A DNA stretch of 64,000 nucleotides from contig JBNLFL010000004.1 in NCBI GenBank assembly GCA_050305515.1, forward strand, positions 1-64,000, given 5' to 3'. Positions within the stretch are counted from its first letter, which is position 1. Each line of letters begins with the position of its first letter. Positions 44,298 to 53,808 of the stretch are shown in pieces. Source of the DNA: JAFGUB01 sp050305515. GTDB taxonomy: Bacteria; Campylobacterota; Campylobacteria; Campylobacterales; Sulfurimonadaceae. Made by a program: the position numbers and the translations under genes. Under the pieces are notes generated by a model that worked only from the letters and a program-made list of their open reading frames with translations, was not told where the DNA came from and ran no database searches.

Positions 44298-45828
44298 CAG
44301 CCGAACCTGAGGATTGCTGCTCAATATCCATGCGTTTAAATTCGCGAATCAGTCCCATTTGACGATGCGCCAGATACTCTTTCAATTCCTGGCGTTTTGG
44401 CGGAGCGAGTTCAAACAGCAGCACCAGATGGAAAGAGTCGTTGAATTCATCAATACGATAGAGTGTTGCCGCTGTAAGCAGGGAGAGCTCCTTTCCACCG
44501 CTGTCGAGCGTGATGGAAAGTTTGAGTGGCATTCCCGGTTCGAGACGCGGTGGCAAGGCCTGGATGGAGACTTTGACGGAGACTTCAGAAATATCTATGA
44601 TTCTCGGGTCCGGTGTAAGATGCAGCTCTTTAAAAAAGAGACTGCAGCGATGATCGCTTTCAGGTTCAAGGCGAATGAACTTTCGATCGGACGCACTGTT
44701 CTTTGCCGCACTCATCTGTTTGATGACGATTCTCTGCTGTTCCATGTCAACCGATTCAACGGCGCGGCATATAATGTGATAGGGAAAGATCTCCGAGCTG
44801 ATGGTCAGATAGCGTTGAAGTTTGACGATTTTCAGCTGGGCATAGGCGGTTTTTAGCTGCACGATACCATCTTCTATAGAAACAATTTTGGCCGGGTTGA
44901 CAATGGTCAGACCTTTGTAAAAATTGTGGATTTTTACTTCTGCGTTATTATCATGAACAATCTGAAGAAGTTTAAGAAGTCTGTTCTGATCCCCGACACT
45001 CTCTTCGGGAGATGCCGCATCGGCGGTATCGAAGAGATCCAGCAGGTTGAGTGCGGTAATATCGTCAAACGAGAGGACAAAATGCCCTTTTTTCTGCGGA
45101 ATCGCTCTGGTATTCAAAATGAGGTGTCTGGGTGTAGCTTCGGGGGTATTGATTTTCGTATGGAACAGCGTACCCGTATGGGCGCACGCATGTTCCATCC
45201 AGCTTTCTTGGGGAGTGGAGCAGAGAAAATTCTCCTGAGGTTGCAAGAGTGATCCGATATCAGGATAGCGTGTTTGGAATGTCGCAAGGTCATCAACACC
45301 GAAAAATTCGAAAAAACGGCGGTTTGCCATGCGAATCCGGCCTTCCGAGAGCATCATGACCAGATTCGTCTGGTAATTGAGCATCGTTTGTATCTGGCTC
45401 AAAAAGAGCTGGCGTTCCGCTTCGGCTTCGATCTGTTGGAGTGCCGAGAGGAGTGCTTTGAGCAGGTCGGGAATCTGAGCCGGTTTTGTCAGATAGCGAA
45501 ACACTCCAAGATCAATCGCCTGATGGAGGTGTTTTTTGTCATCAAAGGCACTCATGATGATGATTTTTGTTTCAGGTGCAACGGCTCTGATTTTTTGAAT
45601 CATTACGAAACCGTTCATCTTGGGCATATTGAGATCGGTGATGACAATGTTGCAGTTGTGTTTGAGAAAGAGCTGATATCCCTCTTCTCCGTCAGCGGCC
45701 AGAATGACATGTTTGAAAAGACGGGCAAGCAGTTTTTCGGTATTTTCTCGAAGCCCGGTATTGTCTTCGACGTAAAGAGGGACGATATCCGCAGACATGG
45801 CCCTGATGTTTTCTATCATCTCTTTCAT
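44284..45828 (-). CDS. Response regulator with PAS-like and PilZ domains
   Basis: This 514-residue protein has an N-terminal receiver (about 15-130; V-E-D-N, phospho-acceptor D65 in V-I-T-D-L-N-M-P, L-T-K-P-A), a PAS-like region (about 150-270) and a C-terminal half with a PilZN-like segment and PilZ domain (about 375-490). The PilZ R-x-x-x-R motif is present (R-K-F-I-R), but the second motif D-x-S-x-x-G is altered (D-I-S-E-V-S), so c-di-GMP binding is uncertain. It would link phosphorylation to c-di-GMP output, for example motility or surface attachment. It overlaps the downstream kinase gene. Confidence 0.85.
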   Translation of the reverse strand: MKEMIENIRAMSADIVPLYVEDNTGLRENTEKLLARLFKHVILAADGEEGYQLFLKHNCNIVITDLNMPKMNGFVMIQKIRAVAPETKIIIMSAFDDKKHLHQAIDLGVFRYLTKPAQIPDLLKALLSALQQIEAEAERQLFLSQIQTMLNYQTNLVMMLSEGRIRMANRRFFEFFGVDDLATFQTRYPDIGSLLQPQENFLCSTPQESWMEHACAHTGTLFHTKINTPEATPRHLILNTRAIPQKKGHFVLSFDDITALNLLDLFDTADAASPEESVGDQNRLLKLLQIVHDNNAEVKIHNFYKGLTIVNPAKIVSIEDGIVQLKTAYAQLKIVKLQRYLTISSEIFPYHIICRAVESVDMEQQRIVIKQMSAAKNSASDRKFIRLEPESDHRCSLFFKELHLTPDPRIIDISEVSVKVSIQALPPRLEPGMPLKLSITLDSGGKELSLLTAATLYRIDEFNDSFHLVLLFELAPPKRQELKEYLAHRQMGLIREFKRMDIEQQSSGSADYVI

Positions 45829-45916
45829 AGGTTAGATGCTTTATTGCCAGATATGTACATCACAGCATAGCAAAGTAGGTTTAGAAGAGTCTAAATCGGA
45901 GGGATTAGCATCCGCG

Positions 45917-47746
45917 CTACTCGAGCGCTGAAAGTTTGGCTTCAAAGGCCGCCATCAGCGTATCGAGTTCGTTTTGCGCACGCTCGAGTGCGGCAAAGTG
46001 TGTCTCTACCGTTTTCTCTTCGGCAGAGATTTTCTGCGAAAGCTCGCTGACTCTGGCATTGTCGTTGCGGTTTGACGCATCGAGCAGTTCGGCCTGAAGA
46101 AGTTTGAGCCGCTCTTCGCTTTTGATGACGGCGGCTTCGAGGTGTTCGACCTCCTCTTTGAGCGCTTTGGTCGCTTTGGAGCGCTCGGCGATGATGTCGG
46201 CACGCTGCTTCTTGGCCTCTTTTTTGTTGTTTCTGTTTTTGCCTTTGGGTTTGGCTTCCTCTTCGTCGTCCCAGCCGATCTTCTCAAGGAACTCATCATA
46301 CGTGCCGTCAAAAAAGCTCGCTCCGTTGCGGTCGAAGACAATCAGCGCGTCGGCGATGCGGCGCAGGACCTCCTCGGCGTGGGTAACGATGATAACCGAG
46401 CCTTTAAAGCGCTCAATGGCTTCCATAAGCGCCTCGATGGAGTCCATGTCGAGGTGGTGGGTCGGCTCATCCAGAAAGAGCAGGTTCGAAGGGCGCGCGA
46501 GAATCTGCCCGAGCATGACGCGGCTCTTTTCGCCTCCCGAGAGCAGGCTTACCTTTTTCTTGGCACTGTCGCCGCTGAAAAGCATGGCCCCGCAGAGCGC
46601 ACGCACGACGCTTTCACTAAGCTTGGGGTCGGCGTCATAGATGGCGTCCATAACCGTGTGTTCGGGATTGAGACGGTTGATGTTGGTCTGCCCGAAGTGC
46701 CCGAAGGTGGTCGAGGGGTGCATGGCGACGCTGCCGATCTGGGGCATCAGTTCTCCGGCAATAGTGTTGAGCAGGGTCGATTTACCCGAACCGTTTTTCC
46801 CGATGATGGCGAGCCTTCTGCCGCGCTCGAGTATAAATGAGACATCGGAAAAGAGCGGCTGCGTCGCGTCATAGCCGAAGGTAAGCTCTTTGGCTTCAAG
46901 GATGATTTTGGCCGGGGTGTCGCGGTAGTTGAAGTCGAAATCAAGCGTGGCATCGTGGGCGAGATGGTCCATACTGCCCATTTTCTCAAGTTGTTTGACT
47001 TTCGACTGCGCCTGCGCGGCGGTCGAGGCGCGCGCCCCGTTTCGGGCAATAAACTCCTCGAGCTCCTTGCGTTTTCTGTCCTGCGAAGCTTTCTCTTTTT
47101 CATAAAGCTCTTCGTTCTGCGCGATCTGGTCGTAGAACTTCTGCGTTCCGCCTTCGATCCAGAAAAGTCCGCGGCGCACGATGCCCATGGTGTGGGTGGT
47201 GATGGCGTCCATAAAGTCGCGGTCGTGGGTAATGAGGATCACTTCACCCTGAAAACTGCGCAAAAAGCCCTTGAGCCAGCGCAGGGAGAGGATATCAAGG
47301 TAGTTGGTGGGCTCATCAAGAAGCAGCAGATTCGGGTCACTCAGCAGCAGTTTGGCAAGGTTGATTCGGATCTGATACCCGCCCGAGAATTCGGAAGGAG
47401 CGCGGTAGAGGTCCTCCTGAGTAAAGCCAAGGCCAAAAAGCATCTTCTCGGCGCGGTAGATTTCATACTCATACTCCGGCGGCAGGGCGCTCGCCGCTTC
47501 ATCCAGAACCGTATAATTTTCAAAATGCAGATACTGTTTGAGTGCTCCGATGCGGTAGCCTTTGGGGATGATGATGTCACCCTCGTCGGCATGTTCTTCG
47601 CCCAGAATGAGTTTGAAAAGTGTCGATTTTCCCGTACCGTTGCGCCCCACGAGTCCTACTTTGCTGCCTTTGCCCAGCGTGAAACCGAGGTTGCTGAAGA
47701 GCTCGCGGTCGGCAAAGCTTTTGGAGAGATTGGATATCTGGATCAT
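45917..47746 (-). CDS. ABC-F family ATPase
   Basis: This 609-residue soluble protein has two ABC ATPase domains: Walker A G-R-N-G-T-G-K-S-T and G-K-N-G-S-G-K-S-T, signatures E-F-S-G-G-Y and L-S-G-G-E-K-S, and Walker B L-L-L-D-E-P-T-N and L-F-L-D-E-P-T-H. A P-tot linker lies between them, and a C-terminal coiled coil (about 505-605; K-K-E-A-K-K-Q-R-A-D) resembles Uup. ABC-F proteins act on ribosomes or nucleic acids (translation control, Uup-like DNA stability). The minus-strand -10 box at 47777 drives it. It is unlike transporters, as there are no membrane helices. Confidence 0.92.
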   Translation of the reverse strand: MIQISNLSKSFADRELFSNLGFTLGKGSKVGLVGRNGTGKSTLFKLILGEEHADEGDIIIPKGYRIGALKQYLHFENYTVLDEAASALPPEYEYEIYRAEKMLFGLGFTQEDLYRAPSEFSGGYQIRINLAKLLLSDPNLLLLDEPTNYLDILSLRWLKGFLRSFQGEVILITHDRDFMDAITTHTMGIVRRGLFWIEGGTQKFYDQIAQNEELYEKEKASQDRKRKELEEFIARNGARASTAAQAQSKVKQLEKMGSMDHLAHDATLDFDFNYRDTPAKIILEAKELTFGYDATQPLFSDVSFILERGRRLAIIGKNGSGKSTLLNTIAGELMPQIGSVAMHPSTTFGHFGQTNINRLNPEHTVMDAIYDADPKLSESVVRALCGAMLFSGDSAKKKVSLLSGGEKSRVMLGQILARPSNLLFLDEPTHHLDMDSIEALMEAIERFKGSVIIVTHAEEVLRRIADALIVFDRNGASFFDGTYDEFLEKIGWDDEEEAKPKGKNRNNKKEAKKQRADIIAERSKATKALKEEVEHLEAAVIKSEERLKLLQAELLDASNRNDNARVSELSQKISAEEKTVETHFAALERAQNELDTLMAAFEAKLSALE

Positions 47747-47776
47747 AGGGGTGCCCTCTAGAGAAATTGAGGGCGT

Positions 47777-47795
47777 ATTATAGCGTTACATGTAA
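47777..47795 (-). promoter_or_regulatory. Promoter of the ABC-F gene, next to TTACATGTAA
   Basis: TATAAT on the minus strand at 47777-47782 lies about 31 bases upstream of the ABC-F ATG. A TTACATGTAA copy (47786-47795) ends only 3 bases before the -10 in the direction of transcription, so anything binding that palindrome could affect RNA polymerase here. Confidence 0.5.
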
Positions 47796-47849
47796 GGCGG
47801 GGAGTGTATGTTGCGACATTCCCGTCTATACTTTACCTTACAGAAGTTC

Positions 47850-49979
47850 TTAAAAGAGCGGTATCACGACCGCTTTGGGTTTGATACCGCAGAGTTCCGG
47901 ACTATCATGACAGTAGTCTATCGTTTCGGTGGTGCCTACACTGTAGCCTGTGGTATAACCGCTCGCATTGCCTTCGTCATAGCCCCGGTCATAACCGACC
48001 GCATCGCCGGAACTGAATCCGCTCTCTTCCATATATGCGGTAAACTCCTGAACCGTGGCGGTCGTGAGGTTGCCGTATTCGAGACTTTCCCACTCGTCCG
48101 GTACGCCGTCATTGTCACTGTCTGCGGCGAAGCGCACATCCTGCGGCCAGCGGTCGTAGATGTCGGGGATGCCGTCATGATCGCTGTCGACTCTGGCTTC
48201 GGTCGTGTAGCTGAAGGTTGTATTGTTCTCGTTGGTGCCGTCGTTCACGCTGAGTGCGACGGTAGTGTTGCCCGAGTTTTCTGAATCGGGGGTGAGTGTA
48301 AGCGCGGGGAGTCTGTAGGCGTGCAGTTTCGTATGAGAGCCTACCGCTACCGTGGAACCGTCGCCGCTGAACGTGACCGTGGCTCCGAAGGCACCCTCTT
48401 GCGCATCCCCTTCGAAACGGGCGCTGCGCTGCCATGTGCTGCCGTCCCAGTAGTGAACATCCACGGTACCCGGATGGGTATCGAGAATGTCATAAGTAAG
48501 CTGCGAGTTCATGGTCACCGAACCCAGCGCCAGCAGGTTGCCCGCTTCGTTCAGGCTCAAACCCTGATTTCCCATACCGTGCGACCGTGAGAGCACACCG
48601 CTCCCTTTTGGCACCCATGCGCTGCCGTTCCACGTAAAGATGCGGGCAAAGGTAGTGTATTTTTTTGTTGTATTTATCCCAAAAGCGGCTTCGGTGACGA
48701 TCCCTACCGTCGTGCCGTCACCACTGAGGCTGATACCGTTGTAAAGCGGTAAATTGGTCATAATCTGAGGCTCTTCGTACGTGTAGTCATCCGGCAGCGT
48801 GATCTGCATGTCCTCTCCCAGCTTTTGCCAATCGCTGCCGTTGTAGCGGTAGACACGCGCCACACCAAACGCCGCTATTCCCATTGTCTCCTGATACGCA
48901 TCATTCAGGGGTGCCGTGATGGCCACCGTCATGCCGTCGCTGCTCAGGCTGACGCCGGCACCGCTTCTTTCAAAGCTTCGTACGCCCACAATCGTGCTGC
49001 CCATCTGCTGCCACTCGTAGCCGCTCCAGCGGTACATCCGCGTCGTGCCGAGTTCCGCACTCGCATCTCTCGATCCGAGTGCCACAATAGTGCCGTCACT
49101 GCTCAGGCTGACGGCCCCGTTATAGGTATCGGAATAGGCTCCAAGCCCCTCACCCATCTGCTGCCACCCGTTTTCATGCCATCGATAGACGCGTGCGACG
49201 CGGCCGGTGGTATTTCCGACCGCCAGCGTCGTGCCGTCGGCACTCAGGCTGAGGCTGCAGAACGAGTCGACAGGCGTAAAATCCATCGTGTTCCCGATCT
49301 GTTCCCAGTTGCTGCCGTTATATTCATAAACGCGTACGCTCCAGCCATGGTCGGCATTATTGTAATAGATCGCCATACGCCTGCCGTCGCGGCTGAGACT
49401 CATGTGAAGATAAGGGTAATAGATCGACGCTGCTCCGTCAATTTCCAACGTGGCGTCGAGCTGGCGCTGTTGCGACACCTCCGGCACGGCCAGAGACGCA
49501 TCGCCGGGAACGGCGCCGTAGGTCAGCGCCGTGGCATCAGGGTTTGAGGCCAACAGAGGCAGGGTCACGGGAGTGTCGTTGAAGACGCTGACATTATTCA
49601 AAGCGACGATTGCCGCGGGTTCATAAAGGTTGCCAATGGGCACGGTGACGACTTTTTCAAAGCTGGCACCGCCGCTGTCGGTCACTTTGATGCAGATGTC
49701 GGAGGAGACGAGCATGTCAAGGTCGAAAACAGCGGCTGCGCGAAGGGTGTTGCCGTCGATACTGTACTGGTATTCATGGCGGGTTGCGTTTTCCGGACTG
49801 CAGGAAAACGAAAAGGTGTGGGTATCGCCGCTATCGGCATCGACTGCACTGAGCGTGCCGACCGGATCATTGATACTGTTGTGTTCAACGATGGTGACGT
49901 TGGAGAGCAGAATATCGGTAGGGGCTGCACCATAGAGTATGGTTGAGGCCAGAAATAGTGATGCGATCAACTGGATCAT
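47850..49979 (-). CDS. Exported propeller protein with cadherin-like and thrombospondin-3-like parts
   Basis: This 709-residue protein has a signal peptide (about 1-18), an N-terminal cadherin-like domain (about 20-125), a central repeat region (about 165-565) of beta-propeller type with recurring V-S-L-S-S-D-G-T-x-V-A-L-G-S and V-A-R-V-Y-R motifs, and two thrombospondin type-3-like Ca2+ motifs (D-S-D-H-D-G-I-P-D and D-S-D-N-D-G-V-P-D) near 595-635. A G-Y-x-x-G-Y repeat segment follows. The tail C-G-I-K-P-K-A-V-V-I-P-L-F resembles those of the FG-GAP and LRR proteins here. It is probably surface-exposed. It stands alone between the ABC-F gene and a kinase. Confidence 0.8.
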   Translation of the reverse strand: MIQLIASLFLASTILYGAAPTDILLSNVTIVEHNSINDPVGTLSAVDADSGDTHTFSFSCSPENATRHEYQYSIDGNTLRAAAVFDLDMLVSSDICIKVTDSGGASFEKVVTVPIGNLYEPAAIVALNNVSVFNDTPVTLPLLASNPDATALTYGAVPGDASLAVPEVSQQRQLDATLEIDGAASIYYPYLHMSLSRDGRRMAIYYNNADHGWSVRVYEYNGSNWEQIGNTMDFTPVDSFCSLSLSADGTTLAVGNTTGRVARVYRWHENGWQQMGEGLGAYSDTYNGAVSLSSDGTIVALGSRDASAELGTTRMYRWSGYEWQQMGSTIVGVRSFERSGAGVSLSSDGMTVAITAPLNDAYQETMGIAAFGVARVYRYNGSDWQKLGEDMQITLPDDYTYEEPQIMTNLPLYNGISLSGDGTTVGIVTEAAFGINTTKKYTTFARIFTWNGSAWVPKGSGVLSRSHGMGNQGLSLNEAGNLLALGSVTMNSQLTYDILDTHPGTVDVHYWDGSTWQRSARFEGDAQEGAFGATVTFSGDGSTVAVGSHTKLHAYRLPALTLTPDSENSGNTTVALSVNDGTNENNTTFSYTTEARVDSDHDGIPDIYDRWPQDVRFAADSDNDGVPDEWESLEYGNLTTATVQEFTAYMEESGFSSGDAVGYDRGYDEGNASGYTTGYSVGTTETIDYCHDSPELCGIKPKAVVIPLF

Positions 49980-50056
49980 GGGATAGCCTTTTGCATAGAG
50001 ATTATGCTACAAAGATAGCCTGTCAGCGTTTGAAAAGTGTTTGTTGTAGCTGAGGG

Positions 50057-51559
50057 TTAACTTAATGTTTCGGCAGATATGAGAATTTGCATGCAGGCGC
50101 CGCCATTGTCATAGAATGTCGGCTTTACATGTAAGCGGTTATTACATAAAGCGGTGATGAGCTCGAGGCCGATTCCTGGCTTCGGTCCATCCGGTCCGAA
50201 GCCTTTTCCGTTGTCGCAGACGACGACGCTGACACGATTCTCCGCTTCCGTGATGCGAACGCTGAAGGTCGGATCGGTTGAGGTTGCATCGAAAGCGTAT
50301 TTGAGGGTGTTGTTGTAGAACTCGGTGATAATGAGACCCAATGTGACGGCATGGTGAAGGTCGATCAGGCGCTTGGGTGCTTCGAATTGTCGGTGAAGAT
50401 GCTCCGGGCCGAAACGCAGTGCACGCTCAAGCAGGGTTTCAAGATAGTCGTGCAGTTCAATTTGGTCGATGGATTCCGGGTAGATGAGCCGTTCATAGGC
50501 CAGTGCGATGGCGGCGATACTGTTCTCGGTCTCTTCAAGAACGGCCGGTACATCTTTTTTGCCCGCCTGTAGTGAGATGATACTCGAGATGATCTGAAGG
50601 TTGTTCTTGACGCGGTGGTTGAGTTCGCGCAGCAGCAGCTCTTTTTGCTCCACCTGCTCTTTGAGGGCATTCTGCGCGCGCTGGAGTTCGCTGTTGTGGG
50701 TTTTGAGAAGTCTGGTGCGATACCACAGCAGTCCGATGAGTGCCGCCACGCCCATAAGAATATAGAGAAGTGTTTGCAGCTCATAACCCTCCTGAGGTCC
50801 CATGATGAGCCATTTGCGCTGCAGGTCCATCATCTCGTCGCTTCCAATCGCATCGAGTCCTTTTTGCAGGATCGAAGCCAGAACGGGGTTCTCTTTGCGG
50901 GTTGCCAGATGCAGCGGAAGGCTGAAGCGCGGATCTTCGACAATTCTGCCGAAAACGACATTGCCGATACGGTGATCGTTGATGAGATTGTTGCCGACAC
51001 CCACTTCATTGATGGCTGCATCGACTTTGCGCTCCGCGACCGCGAGAAGGCTCTCTGTGGAATTTTCGACCGGGTAGCGAAGGATTTTCGGGTAATAGGT
51101 ACGCAGCAACTCTTCCTGATAGTAGTTCTTCACGACCGCAAGTGTCAATCCGTCATACGCTTTGAGCGCTCTGTTGAGCTGAGACTCTTTATGCACGAAG
51201 AGAGCATCTTTATAGGTAATGTAGGGGGTTGAAAAATGCATCCAGAGCTCGCGTTCGGGGGTTCTTGCCGTGTTGTGCAGCACGTCGATCTCCCCGTCAT
51301 GAAGCATCTGCATGTAGGTATCCCACGTTCTGCCGGAGATGAACTTCGCTTTGAAGCCGACTTTGTTTGCAATAAGCTCCACCACGTCGATGCAGAAGCC
51401 TTTGGCAACGCCGTTTTCGGTGTAGTCGTAGGGTTTCCAGTCGTTTTCATTGTGAAAGGTGACAACGGGATGGGTTTTGAGATAGCTCTTTTCTTCGGGC
51501 GTCAGCTCCAGTGCGGCAAGCGTCAGAACGCAGGAGAGCAGCAGCCGTAGCAGCTTCAC
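50057..51559 (-). CDS. SBP_bac_3 sensor histidine kinase (HisKA_2)
   Basis: This 500-residue protein has a signal peptide (about 1-17), one SBP_bac_3 periplasmic ligand-binding domain (about 22-250; D-W-K-P-Y-D-Y), a membrane helix (about 262-282), a coiled coil, and a HisKA_2 kinase (L-N-H-R-V-K-N-N-L-Q near 315) with an HATPase domain (E-F-Y-N-N-T-L-K-Y; C-D-N-G-K-G-F). Its ATG overlaps the stop of the regulator gene by four bases. Sensed ligands in such kinases are often amino acids or aromatic compounds. A TTACATGTAA copy near the end encodes L-H-V. Confidence 0.9.
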   Translation of the reverse strand: MKLLRLLLSCVLTLAALELTPEEKSYLKTHPVVTFHNENDWKPYDYTENGVAKGFCIDVVELIANKVGFKAKFISGRTWDTYMQMLHDGEIDVLHNTARTPERELWMHFSTPYITYKDALFVHKESQLNRALKAYDGLTLAVVKNYYQEELLRTYYPKILRYPVENSTESLLAVAERKVDAAINEVGVGNNLINDHRIGNVVFGRIVEDPRFSLPLHLATRKENPVLASILQKGLDAIGSDEMMDLQRKWLIMGPQEGYELQTLLYILMGVAALIGLLWYRTRLLKTHNSELQRAQNALKEQVEQKELLLRELNHRVKNNLQIISSIISLQAGKKDVPAVLEETENSIAAIALAYERLIYPESIDQIELHDYLETLLERALRFGPEHLHRQFEAPKRLIDLHHAVTLGLIITEFYNNTLKYAFDATSTDPTFSVRITEAENRVSVVVCDNGKGFGPDGPKPGIGLELITALCNNRLHVKPTFYDNGGACMQILISAETLS

Positions 51560-52203
51560 AGGTTCACCCTGCAGCCGTGGAGCGAATGGTATTCAAAGAG
51601 CTCTTTGCTCACTTTTTTTCCCAGTCTGTGAAAGAGGCCGCGCCGAGTGGAGTCGTTGATCTCCCGGTCGCTCCAGAGCGTTTGTTCGATAAGCGCCATG
51701 GGTACGTAGTGGCCCCTGTTGAGATAACAGAGATGAAAAAGTGCGGCCTCCTGCTGGCTGAGAAAGATCTCTGCATCGCCGCAGAACAGAATCCGGGTAT
51801 CGGGATTGTAACGGCAGTGCTTGTTTTTATGCTGCTTTTTGAGTTTGGAGATGCAGAGCATGACCGCCGTAAAGATGTCGATCTCCTTGAAAGGTTTGGT
51901 AATGTAGTTGAACGGATTGGTGGAAAAGGCTTTCTCCAGCGTGTCGTAATCGCTGTAGGAGGTGAGGTAAAGCACCTCGAAAATCCCTAGTTTTCGGAAC
52001 TCTTCAATGATCTTAATGCCGTTTTCGTCATTCTGTAACCGGATGTCGCAGATGATGATTTCGGGTTGGTACTGTTCAAAGAGGGCGTACGCCTCGCTGC
52101 GGTTTGCGGCGTAGCCGATGACATTCAGGCCTCTGCGTATGAGAAATGTTTTGATCTGAAGTGCGATGTGCGCTTCATCTTCGATGATAAGAATCTTTAG
52201 CAC
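51556..52203 (-). CDS. Response regulator paired with the SBP kinase
   Basis: This 215-residue protein has a receiver (about 1-120; I-E-D-E, phospho-acceptor D53 in I-I-C-D-I-R-L, I-T-K-P-F) and a C-terminal winged-helix-like domain (about 135-215; L-F-H-L-C-Y-L-N-R-G). It is translationally coupled to the downstream kinase (ATGA), so the two form one system. The C-terminal domain is more divergent than in the other OmpR-type regulators of the window. Confidence 0.88.
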   Translation of the reverse strand: MLKILIIEDEAHIALQIKTFLIRRGLNVIGYAANRSEAYALFEQYQPEIIICDIRLQNDENGIKIIEEFRKLGIFEVLYLTSYSDYDTLEKAFSTNPFNYITKPFKEIDIFTAVMLCISKLKKQHKNKHCRYNPDTRILFCGDAEIFLSQQEAALFHLCYLNRGHYVPMALIEQTLWSDREINDSTRRGLFHRLGKKVSKELFEYHSLHGCRVNL

Positions 52204-52332
52204 TTCAACTCTCTGGGTGAAATCGGGTAATGAAGAAAATTCTAGCGCAGAACGTTTGAGGCGTCAATAAGAATGCCGTCGTGCCTGCTGTACACTGATG
52301 TTTACTGTGTAACAACATTACATGTAAAACGA

Positions 52333-53802
52333 TCAGGGGCACTCAAGCGTATGGGTTGAAGTGCCACTTTCAACGACAATTTCCCAGTGCCGGTTGGCAA
52401 CGGTTTTGGAAAACCGGGCATCGTGCGAGGTGAAAAGCAGGGTGCCTTCATACGCGCACAGCGCCGATTCCAGCGCTTCGATGGCGACAATATCCATGTG
52501 ATTGGTCGGCTCGTCCAGAATCATCAGCGCGGGATGGCGGAGTATTTCGAGCGAGAGCATCAGTTTTCGCGCTTCACCCGAGCTTGGCTGTGCGCTCTGG
52601 AGCAGTTTTTTGGCATCGCTTCCCAGACGCGTCATCAGCGTAAAGATGTTGCCTTTGGTCGCATCGTCAAGTGCGAGTACCGTTTTGAGAAGCGCTGAAA
52701 TCTCGGCGGCCGTGAGCTCCTGTGGGATGTAGCAGACCCCTTCGGACGGCAGCTGTGCCACAAGATAGGCAAAGAAGGTGCTTTTGCCCGTGCCGTTGGC
52801 CCCTTCAAGGTGAATCTTCTCCCCGCTTTGAATGGTGATGCGCGGAACAAAGAGCACCTTGTCGCCCATGTCGAGCCGTGCGGGTTGCAGGGTAAGCGGA
52901 AAGAGGCGCTGAGGTGCCGTTTCGATGGTGACGCCGATGGCGTACTCTTTGGCAACGGCTTGCTGGCGTGTCTCAAGGTGCTGTTGGCGCGACTGCAGCC
53001 GTTTGAGGGCGCGGGTGTCGTTACGGTCGCGTCCGGTGAGTCTGGCGGCGTTGATCTTTTCTTTGGCATCATGATCCTGCGGAGAAATGTGGCGTTTGGA
53101 GAGACGGCCGGGCGTACGGCGGATCTGCTCATCAAGCTGTCGCATGGAAGACGTAAGCCGTTTCTGCTCCGTTTCAAGATGGCGCTGCTGCGTTTTTTGA
53201 AACGTCTTGACGTTGCGGTGCTGCAAAAGGGCTTCGGAGGGGCGGGCATGGTAGGTATGCAGGGTGCCGTGTTCCAGAATTGAGGTTGTGAAGCAGAGCG
53301 CATCCATGAAAGCGCGGTCGTGGCTTACCAGAACGCCGATGCCGTGAAAGGAGCGCAGCGCAACGAGCAGCAGCTGTTTGCCGCTCTCATCAAGATGGTT
53401 GCTCGGCTCATCGACAAGCAGGACATCGGGCGTTGTAAAAAGCGCCGCTCCCATCTGCAGCCGTTTTCTCTGGCCGTGGCTTAGCGTATCGAAACGGTAG
53501 AGCCAGTCATCTGCAATCTCAAGCATTCCCTTAATAGCATAGGCATCGGCCGTGCAGGCGGTTAAAAAAGCCTCCATGTCGGCATCCATGGCTTCTACGG
53601 TCTGTCTTGCCAGTGTGCAAAAACAGTGACGTTCGCGGGCTTTTTGCGCAATGAGCTCAAGCAGCGTGCTTTTGCCGCTGCCATTGGCGCCGACAATGGC
53701 GTGCCACCCCTCCGCAAGCGTCAGGGAAAGATGCTCAAATACCGGCAGATAGCTCTCCGGATAGACAAAGCTGACATCATCAAGAAACAGGGGTGCAATC
53801 AT
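52333..53802 (-). CDS. ABC-F-type ATPase, short form
   Basis: The protein is 489 residues from the ATG at 53802, chosen because the promoter -10 at 53809-53814 lies immediately before it; an upstream ATG at 53844 would fall inside the promoter. Two ABC domains are present: Walker A G-A-N-G-S-G-K-S-T and G-A-N-G-T-G-K-S-T, signatures L-S-H-G-Q and S-S-G-E-A-R-K, and Walker B L-L-V-D-E-P-S-N-H and L-I-L-D-E-P-T-N-H. A charged linker (about 190-270) separates them. No membrane domain is present. It belongs with ABC-F/EttA-like proteins; the ribosomal or resistance role is unknown. The mRNA would be nearly leaderless. Confidence 0.88.
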   Translation of the reverse strand: MIAPLFLDDVSFVYPESYLPVFEHLSLTLAEGWHAIVGANGSGKSTLLELIAQKARERHCFCTLARQTVEAMDADMEAFLTACTADAYAIKGMLEIADDWLYRFDTLSHGQRKRLQMGAALFTTPDVLLVDEPSNHLDESGKQLLLVALRSFHGIGVLVSHDRAFMDALCFTTSILEHGTLHTYHARPSEALLQHRNVKTFQKTQQRHLETEQKRLTSSMRQLDEQIRRTPGRLSKRHISPQDHDAKEKINAARLTGRDRNDTRALKRLQSRQQHLETRQQAVAKEYAIGVTIETAPQRLFPLTLQPARLDMGDKVLFVPRITIQSGEKIHLEGANGTGKSTFFAYLVAQLPSEGVCYIPQELTAAEISALLKTVLALDDATKGNIFTLMTRLGSDAKKLLQSAQPSSGEARKLMLSLEILRHPALMILDEPTNHMDIVAIEALESALCAYEGTLLFTSHDARFSKTVANRHWEIVVESGTSTHTLECP

Positions 53803-53808
53803 AAAGAG

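Noticed and set aside
46142..46840. Long plus-strand frames opposite the ABC-F gene
   Set aside because: Walker and signature motifs are on the minus strand; the plus-strand translations are complements of them.
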